Source: Formicarius rufipectus (Eukaryota; Chordata; Aves; Passeriformes; Formicariidae). From it: 64,000 bases of DNA. Below are positions 13,847 to 23,400 of this stretch, in pieces (positions within the stretch are counted from its first letter, which is position 1; every line of letters begins with the position of its first letter). The stretch spans positions 603,746-667,745 of the forward strand of contig VXAU01003504.1 of the NCBI GenBank assembly GCA_013399695.1, read 5' to 3'. The position numbers were made by a program, and so were the translations under genes. The notes under the pieces were generated by a model. The model searched no databases and was not told the origin of the DNA. It saw only the letters and a list, made by a program, of their open reading frames with translations.

Positions 13847-14133
13847 TTCCATGTGCTGACATCTCTGCAGCTCTTGAGCAGGGTAAATCACCAGATGTAC
13901 AGTGGCGTGAAGCAAGCACTTTGTTTCCCAAGCTGCATGAGTATTAAAATAAAAAAATAAATTACAAGCGTAGAACACTGTTGTGGGATATTCATGGCCC
14001 ATAAAACACAGCAGAAGGGTTTGCACAGCCACTGCCTTGGGCCAGCTGGGAAAGGCAGGAACGACAGCACAGGTCACTGAGGCCATCCGGGCATTATTGG
14101 GGGGGGGGCATTTAGGAGATGCCCAAGACCTCC

Positions 14134-14453
14134 TCAGAGTGGGGGGGACTGCTCCAGGAAGACCTGGCATGCCTGGCCACGGTGGGCACGGACACTCCAC
14201 AGCCACTCAGGGGGCCTGGCCCGCAGCTTCAGCTGGAAGGGGTCCAGGCTCAGGCACTCCTCCAGGTCATGCAGCTCCATCCCCGGCTCCTCCACTGCCC
14301 TCTCCGATGGCTCCTCAGGGCTGGGGCTGCTCCGGGGGTGCCGTCCCCACGTGGCTGTCACACAGAGGAGACCTGCGGCCACCAGCATCACCAGGCTGGC
14401 CACGATGGCTGCCCCCACCAGGATGTCAGTGTGGCGGAGGAAGAAGCTGATCC
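14134..14453 (-). CDS. Exon 10: transmembrane helix and cytoplasmic tail
   Basis: The terminal coding exon (acceptor ttcttgcag|GG), ending in TGA at 14136-14134. It encodes GISFFLRHTD, a hydrophobic helix of about 26 residues rich in Val, Ala and Leu (about 1421-1446), a basic stop-transfer WGRHPR, and a 70-residue tail. The tail has an acidic Glu/Ser/Pro part, HDLEECLSLDPFQLKLRARP, and a C-terminus SPPL. The hydrophobic and then basic order fixes a type I topology with an intracellular C-terminus. Confidence 0.9.
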
Positions 14454-17400
14454 CTGCAAGAAAAGGGCTGTGAGCTCATCCTGGTGGTCGCTGCCCCAAT
14501 GTGCTCATAGAGTCCCTCACATTGTGGCCACCCTGCTCAGGGGTGACACCTGAATCTGGGGGTGCTCCTCCGGGAAGTTGAGCATCTCCCCTCCTGCTGC
14601 CCCCCCAGAAATGCTCACACCTGCCCCCAGGGCAGAGCATCCCAAAGAAATATTTAGACCAACAGCCAGCCTGCTACCCCAGGAGAACCCCGGTAAGAAC
14701 ACAGCCATTGCCAAACCCACAGAGACTAAAAGACCTGCTTCCATTCCCATCCAGGCCTGAAGAGATCCTTTCCATGATCCCATGGATAAAGATGAATTTA
14801 TAAAATTATCTATATCTGGATATGACACTAACCAGCTGAGCTGGGTAGGCTTAGACTGCACAAGTGGTTAATTAACTTGAAGTTGGTAGAATGGGTGAGA
14901 AATTATATATACATTATACACTGCAACTCACATTAAGGTTTCAGCCACTGCAGGGGCATGAAATAATTTTGGCAAAGCAGCAGCAGTGCTTTGAGTACAT
15001 ATTGCAGAATATTGCTGTTTTTCAGGCTGGGAGGCCCAATCACTCTGCAAGATTGGATTAGCCATCTCTGATTATAGCCAAGCACCACATGCCATCTGCT
15101 CAGCTTTGTGTCAAATACATCAGGGGAGCTCTGGGGTAAAAACACCAACTGCATCAACATCCTTCTCACCAAGATCTACACGGTGTGACAGGAGAACACG
15201 GGCACTCCCAGGAGTGACCAAGTTTGCTGATCACACCAGTTACAGCAGAGATAGCTCATAAATCACCCTTGCTGGTAACTTAAAGGCTCATGTCCCGAGT
15301 TGTAGCCCCTATACAGAGAAAGTAGCAGACTAGGGAAAGGGAAGCTAAGACTCATGAAAAGATTACACTCCCAGCTGGGAACTGCCTTGCAAAGATACTC
15401 TACATCCTTGCCACACGAGGCAGGGACACACAAAGCCACCAATGCAACAACATCACACACAGCACACACTAGCAGAGGTGCAGCTGGCAGCCCCCCCAGT
15501 CAAGGAGAGAGCCCCCTACCCCGACGTGCTCACTGCAGGTTCCACGTGGCAAGAGAGATGCCGCACGAATGATCCACCCACGCACACGAGGAAAACCCCC
15601 AGCCGAAAGAGAAGGCAGCGCTGCTCATTCATCCTCTACCTGATCGGGGAGTGCGGATGCAGAGGGTGCCGGACTTGGTGGGAGAATGGTCCTCGTAGCC
15701 CTTCTTGCAGCGGCAGAGGTAGGTGCCCACCCCGTTGAAGCACTCTGCCTCCTCCCCGCAGAGCCCGACCCCGGCACTGCACTCGTTCACGTCTGTAATG
15801 GGGAATCGACGCCCTAAGTCAAGTCAGGCTCGGCACAAAAGGGTTTATGCCACAGATTGAAAGTGAAAACACCCACCTTCAACGAACAGGGAAACAAGCT
15901 GCAGCTTCTCTGCTCCCGCTGCGGTGCCAAGCAGCTCCTCCAGCTGGGAGCGCAGGAGCAGAGACACGTTCCTCTCCTCTGGCTTCAGGTGCAGCCAGAA
16001 GGTGAGCAGCAGGTTGGCATCCCTTGTCCTGCAGGCACGGGAGAGCCCAAGGTAAGGCTGGCCCAGCTCTGACAGCCCAATTAGACCTTCCACCCGTTCC
16101 TACTGGATCATGGTGCTGCAGGATCTTGCAAAGACTATTTGCAACAAGAGGCAGCTTTTGCACTTGGACCAAGGGAAAGGAAAGCCCAGCTCCTCATTTG
16201 GAGCTCAGCTGAAGTGACTGTATTTGTGGGAAGCAAATTCTAGTGACAACGTGCAGTCCCGGGTCAGCCTCAGCCAATTGTGGCAGGCACCTTGCTGACA
16301 GCTCCCAGCTTTCTCCTGGAGGCACAGTGGCAGGTGTATCCTCATTTTTTTCCCAGAGTTTTAATCCATCTTAGACCTATATAGGTCCCAGCTAAACATC
16401 AATTTTCACTATCCTTCCTCCAGAAGACAGACTGCTGGGGTTGTTTTGTTTTTTCCACCCCCATCCCCCNCTGGACAAGTTACTGATCACAGGAGAGGAG
16501 CAAGCATGTGTGTCTGCCTGGGGAAGGAGAATGAGAACCCAGACACTGCTATACAAGGAATATGATAGGTTATAGCAGTCATCTGCCAAGCCAGCAGCAC
16601 AACAGGAACCCTACCTTTTGATATCCTTCAACTTTATTTCATTGACTCTGTTGGCAGAAATTTTCAGATTCTTCTGTATCTGCAAAGGAACAGAGTGCCC
16701 AGTGCTGACCTGACATTTGACAGGAGTATGACAGCAGTTTCTTTTCTCATTCTACCTCCCCCATCCTGCTCTTCCCCTCCACATACCACCTGGGATGCAG
16801 ATGTCCCATTGCTCACTGCTCTGGGCCTTCTCTTTAGGAGAATACTAATTGTTCCCACATGATTAGCTTCAGCTCCACTTCCCCAAAGACATAAGTTCAT
16901 TTGGGAAGGGCAGCCCCAGGTAAGTGGGTACAAAGCCACTGCAGAGCAGCAGGAGGAGGACAGCAGCTTTCTAGGCTAAGCAGCAGGCTGAGCCCTGTAC
17001 CTGCTCCAGTGTGCACCCCAGAAAGGAAGTTTAGCTGCAGCCCTCAAAGCAGATGCTCACACACCTGCCCCACTTTTAGGGTTTGGCTACAAGCTGTCCT
17101 ATTTCCAGAGGCAAGTTACAGCCCTCAGTTGGTTTTATCCCTGCCTCAGAAGTGCTTTTTGCCTGCTTTGTGATGGCATCAGAATTGCCCTCAGATGATG
17201 AACAGCACAAGGAACTCAGATATGGGTTCATCATGTGGCTTTAGCAGAAAAACCTGGAAGAAATGGCACAGCACGGTCTCTTCTAGTTGAAGATTTGGGA
17301 TGTCACATCTGGTTTTCTCCACCTCCCCATACCCAGACTTACATGGTTCTTTATGGATTCAAGAAGACCCTTTCGGAGCTCATTTCCAGCAGGAGGAACC

Positions 17401-20400
17401 CAGTCCTTGGCTTTGATTTCAATAGTTACTTCAAACAGCACATCTACCAGGAGACACAAGATCCTGACATGTTCAAATCCACATAACACCAACAGGCTCC
17501 TTAAATGAGTTAGTCCTTAAACATCAGCACTGGCAGAACAGCTCCATGGGGACATGCTTGTGCAAGTCAGTGCCACGTGGGTATTTCCAGAGTTTGTGCA
17601 GCAGGTAGAACAAGTTGTTGAGTAACAGGTGAAAACAAGCCTTAGTTAATGCTCATTGCTGAAGACTAGAATTGATCTTTCACTGGAAAGTGCAAAAACC
17701 AAGAATGCATGTCCAATCACATTCGCATATCTTTAGCTACTCTGTTTCCCAGAGGAACTGTCATAACCTGTGATGGAGTCTAAAAGCCCATTTCTCTTGC
17801 CCATCCCTTGGATCAGCTTAGATAAACTGCAGTGGTCTGGCTGAATCCAGGCTGGCACAGATCTGCCAAGTCTGCTGTTCAAAACCTAATTATTCATCAA
17901 TACTTCTCCTGTTCAGAGCTAAGGCTCCTTCTGTATTTACTCCCTTCTGTAAGCTGTTTCTGTGGCTGTCTCTGCCATAGAGGCCCAGCATTATGCCGCC
18001 TAGTCGCTAGTGCTCCTGTAAGGGGGTTTTACTTCTTTCCCTGGTCTGAGGAACAGGACTTCTGCAGGTTTCTGATCCCAGTAGTCACAAGTTATCCACT
18101 GGAATGTATTGGAGGGACTGAGGTTCATTCACCTTAGGAAATTTTTCTTCAGCCAACAAGTAATGCTTAAGCTTGAACAAGCCAGCATTTATGTCAAGTT
18201 TAGCATGTGAACTCGGATTTTTCCAGGGGAGGTACAAAGTGGCCAAAGCACAACTGGGGGACTGCAGTGGTATCTCAAAAAATAACATCTTCAAAGTGGT
18301 TATTACTCAGAAACAATCCTCACTGATTCCTAAATTTAATGAGCAGATGATGTCCAGCACATTCCCAGTCAGCTCATTGAACTTAGGACAGCATTTTAAG
18401 ACATGCTTAAGTCCTTGCATGACTCACCTCCAGGGTGGTGCTGGGACTGCAGGGTTGTGCCGTTCTCCAGTGATGCCAGGGCAGAAACCAGGTCTGTCAA
18501 GGCAAGGGAAAGCATCAGGCTGCTGTCCTCCATGCACCAGGACCAGGGGAGGGGAAAGTCCATTAGGTCTGTGTCCCTTTGCAAGAGTGCCATGTGCCAC
18601 CTCCTTCTTTCTGGTCTTAGTATTCTTTGTACTGAAATTCAATATCAAGCTCTAAATACAACCTACTCTCCTCTAGAGTGGAAAGTGCTCTTGAGGAGGA
18701 AATCACCCCAATAAACCTCATTTCTATTTCTGGAAGAAGCTGAAGTGTTAGCCCTGTGAAGCCACCAGAGCAGCTGTGGACCCCAATGCAGCAAAACTGC
18801 TTGTGCATTCCATGCCAGCAAATGCAAGAAAATGGAATAAAACCTACAATGGAGGGACAAGAATAGTGTGGAGGGGAGGAAACATGATATGAAAACATCT
18901 CTTCTACCCTCCAGCAGAAATTAATACATATCAGTGGCTAAATATTTCTGTGAAGGTAGACTGCCAACAACTCCTAAAACTTTCTTAAGAGGTAAAAGCT
19001 TTTTTTTTTCCCCCCAACTTCTGGAGCTCAAAGTCAATGATCATGGGATGATCATGGGATGCCTGGGAGTGACAGACTACATGGGAATCAATGCAAGCCA
19101 GAGGCATTAAAATCCAAGGTGAACATTCCCAGTCTGCTGTGGGTATGAAGTCACAGCAGAGAGGCTGGCTCCTCCATGGACAATTCAAAACACTTGGATT
19201 AGAACCCAGCCTGTCCCTATTACTGCATCATCCTATAGATTCCCATGTTAAAACAGAATCCCATGGCTTCTCAAGTACCTCCTGCCTTGAATACAGGAGC
19301 CAAGGGTGCTACCACATGGACCAGCTAAAGGTAACAGCCCTGTCTACAAATAAAACATCTTAAGAGAGTGATGCATCGTTGGAGATGGACATTGCAGGGT
19401 CAGGCATCAGTTCAGCCACAGAAAATAAAAAATAAAAAAAAAAACACCTTACCAAAGAACTCTTCAGTCCTTTCCCCCAGAGACACCATATCACCAGCAG
19501 TCACACCAGGAGAAGGGTAGAGAGGAGGTTCTGTACTGGTGTCCAGTGGTGGCTCTTCCAGCACTGGTGTCTGCACAGCAGACACTTCTGACAGGCTGTC
19601 ACTGGCCTGACCCAGGCTAGATGATTTGTCAGAGACACTCATGTTGCTGCTGGGCACCTTGGAGACAGGAAAACCACCTGAGAGACTTGGGACTGTGGTG
19701 GCCAGGGCAGACACTGTCTCTACATCTCCCTTGGTCAGCTCCAAGGCAGAGGGCTCAGCTTTACACCCAGTGCCTTCCCCAGCTGGAATTGCCTCCCACA
19801 ACATGTCCTCTTCAGTTTCTCTGCGCTCAGTGCCACCATCCTTAAAGTTCTTTTCCAGCTTGGTTTCCTCCTGGAGCTGACCATGCTCACTTAGGACAGG
19901 CTTGCTCAGGTTAGCACCAGACTGAGCATCTTCCAAGGGGTCAGGAGGGTATTGGGTCTCTCCACCTGGGCACACGAGCTCAGGCTGGATCCTGCCTCCA
20001 GCAGGTGGAGGTGGTGGGCCCAGAGAGCCACTCGGCTTGGTCTGCAAACCTTTTGTTACCACTGTGCTCCAGCTCTCTTTCTCAGAGGTCTTCTGGACAG
20101 TCTCTGGGGGAGCTGTTATGGCATCATGTGAAGAGCTCACAGTTTCAGGGTCTCTGAACACATGATACTGGCCTTTAAAATATCTGTATTCATGGCTTTG
20201 GGAGCCACTCCCCGAGAGAAACAACACCTGGACCTCAGTAGCTCGTGCAGCAAAGATCAGAGTGCCTCTGTTGTGGCAGGCATGCACCACTTTGGTTTCC
20301 ACGCTTGATGAGACCCCCTGGAAGATGATCTTGTCCTGGTTGTTGCCGCAGCCGTCGCTGCCCTCGAAGCCCTGGATGTAGATGACAATGTGCTTCTGGG

Positions 20401-23400
20401 GGCCTGCCCAGATGGTCCAGTTGCACCAGATATTGGTTTTCATGTCAGCATGCAGTGGAAGGTCAAACATCCCAGACCCATCCTGGAAGATGAGATGGCA
20501 GCTCCTGAGGGGATAATACTCCACTGCCCAGGGAGGACCCAGCTCTGACCCACCAGGAAGAAAGAAAAGAGACATATAACCCAAGGTTATCATATGCACC
20601 AAAACAACACAGATATCCCACTCACAGGAGCACTGCAGGTTGCCACAAGAGAGGCACCATTTCAGACCCTCTCCTGCTGCAAGATCTCTATCATTTCAGC
20701 CTCTGGAGCCACTCTACAATTGGAGCTGAGCTCCCGTGGGAGGCTGCACAAAGCGGTCAATGCCTGCCAGCTGGCCAAAGCCAAGTCCATCATCAAAGGT
20801 GGCAGTGCCTCAGGGATGACTGAGTCAAGAAGGGGAAAAAAATCTTCTGCACAACAACAGCCACAAGGGAGGAGTGGACTGTGAGGGGGACAACTCTGCA
20901 GACACCAGAGTCAGTGCAGAAGGAGGGGCTCCAGACATCAGAGCAGAGGTTCAGCTGCAGCCTGTGCTGCAGACCATGGAGGACCCCACACCAGAGCAGG
21001 TCAATGCCCAGAGGAGGCTGCGGCCCCTTGGGAAGCCCACACTGGAGCAGGTTTGCTGGCAGGGTTTGTGATCCCACAGAAGGTCCATATTGGAGCAACA
21101 GCCTGTGCCTTAAGGACTGGACCCTGTGGAAGGGACCCACACTGGAGCAGAGGCAGAGTGTGAGGAGTCCTCCCCCTGAGGAGGAGGGAGCAGCAGAGAA
21201 TGTGTGATGGACTGACCACAGCCCCCATTCTCTATCTCCCTGCATCCCTTGGGGCAGGGGAGGAGATAGAGAAACCAGGAGTGAAGTTGAGCCTGGGAAG
21301 AAGGGAGGGATGGGGGGAAACCTGTATGTAAGATTTGGTTTTATTTCTTGTTATCCAGTGCTGATATTGGCAATAAATTAAGCTGATTTCCTTGAGTCAA
21401 GTCTGTTTTGCCCATGACAGCAACTGGTGACTTGACCCATAAGTCTTTCATTATATTTCACCTCCCCCCCACTTTTTCACTGAGCAGGGGAGTGAGAGCA
21501 GCTTTGGTGGACACCTGGTGTCCAGACATGGTCTACCCACCCCACCTCTCCCCAGAGAGCAAGTGGAGACTGCAGGTGAAAGACACAGCCTTGGCTTTGC
21601 CCCCATCAGGTACTTCTGCCTTCTAAAGATGTCCTACACCAAGATTCAAAGTACTGTGAGACCTACCAGCATGTTTCTGTTGCTGTCCTTCTGGCTTCTG
21701 GCTGTTTCTGGATACATCAGAGGGCTCCCCAGGCTTTTGGTCTCTTGACAGTGTTTCTCCCCAGGGAGAAACTGCAGGAGGATCGGGGTGAGCAGGAGCG
21801 GTGCTGAAGGAGGGAGTTCTCTGCTGTCCTGCACCCACCTGAAGACCTTCTGTGGTTTTCTGAATTTTAAATCCCTCAAGGAGGGAGGCAGAAGCTGGTT
21901 TGTCACGAGCAGCTCTGTCCTGATGCTGCCCAGGCACCATGTGCTCCTCTTCCCTCACCCCCCAGATGTCAGACAGGGAAGCTGCTGCCACCCCAGAGCC
22001 ACTGCTCACACAGCCCTTGGGCTGAGGAAGCTTCACCCCAGGCCTTGGGACAGTGACAGAGGCTGGGGAGGGGCTCCTGGCCATCAAGCCCACCGAGGCT
22101 GAGGTTTCTCCCCCATGGCCACCTGCCTCCCCCAGCACCAACTTTTGCATCCCAGGTCTAAGGCATCCAGAGGACCCATCTGAGCCCCCTTTAGAGGCCA
22201 CTGATGAATGGCAAGGTGGTGAAGGGGAGATCATCTCCTGCCCTCCTGGGCTTGCTGGGGAGATGTCTGCCTTTTGCCTGGGTCTGTTAGGGTTCAGATC
22301 CCAAGTAGCTGGTGGAGAGGCCTCCTTGTACACAGGCTCCACTCGTGGAGGAAGAGATGCTTCAGGGATTAAATTTGTAGAGCCAAAGTCTGCAGGGACA
22401 GGTGCTGTGCTGGAGGTCACCGGGACAGGAGTTGTTTTTGTCCCTAGGGCAGTCATGTGGGTGAGAGGATGCTCCAGCCCCGTTGGCAAAGCATGGAGAG
22501 CCACTCCTGGCTGTGCAGCACTTTGGTGGTGGCAGCAGCTTTGTACTCCCAAGGAAGACACATGAGCGTTCTCAGCAGCTGGACAGTCCCGTGTTTGGGC
22601 ATTTTTGGGAAGGGCCCCAGGGTCTGTAGTGTCCAAGGGCAGGAGATGACTGCTCAGGCCATGCAAATGAGGATGCTCCTGCAGGATGTCCCACGGTGCT
22701 GTGGGATGCAGCTCTGTTTTCCACCTGACAGCTCCCCTAGAACCTTCCAGTGGGGAAATATCCATGAGCTTTGTGTGTTGGAGGCCAGTTGTTCCCAGCT
22801 CAGAGTTAGGCATGGACAAATGCCTAAAACTGCTTTGGCATCTTGGGCTTCTCTCAGGTGGCAGATGCAAGTGGGCCCTGTTGACCACTTCATATGGGCT
22901 GCTCAGGCTGGGCACCAGGCCCTCAGCAAGGTCATCAGCTTCATGGCTCAGCATGGCATCGTCTGGGATGCTCAGCTGGGCATGGCTTTCACCCTTCTCT
23001 AAGCTGGCTGTGCTGAGCTGCACGTTCATGGTGGTACCTGTGCTGCCTTGGCTTTCCCCTCTGCCAGGAGACAGAGACTGCGAGTGTGCAGCCAAGTCCA
23101 GGCAACTCATGCATGTTGGTTGAATAGTACATTGTGGGTCACCCAAACCTTTTGGCTTCAAGGTAAGGTTGAGGACAGGTTGGCTGTTCTCCAGGCTCAC
23201 ACCTGATGGCTGCAAAAGAGGTTCTGCTGCCTGCAAAGCACCGAGCAAAGGAGTTTCCAAAAGGATGCTTGAAAGCCTGGGCACATAAGCAAAACCCCCA
23301 GAGATGTCCCCACTCACAGAGAGACTCTGCCCCCAGCTGTCCTGTGCTGCAGTGGGGATTATGCCTTGAGCTTCCTGAGCCCATGGCAGCTCAGACCCAA

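Noticed and set aside
19036..19063. Short duplication (atcatgggatg twice) near 19.05 kb
   Set aside because: Only about 11 bases repeated in an intron; ordinary slippage.
20793..21245. 150-codon minus-strand frame and partners at 20.8-21.2 kb
   Set aside because: Falls within the LTR-like repeat; its Cys/Leu/Trp-rich text comes from the repeated tggagcag units.
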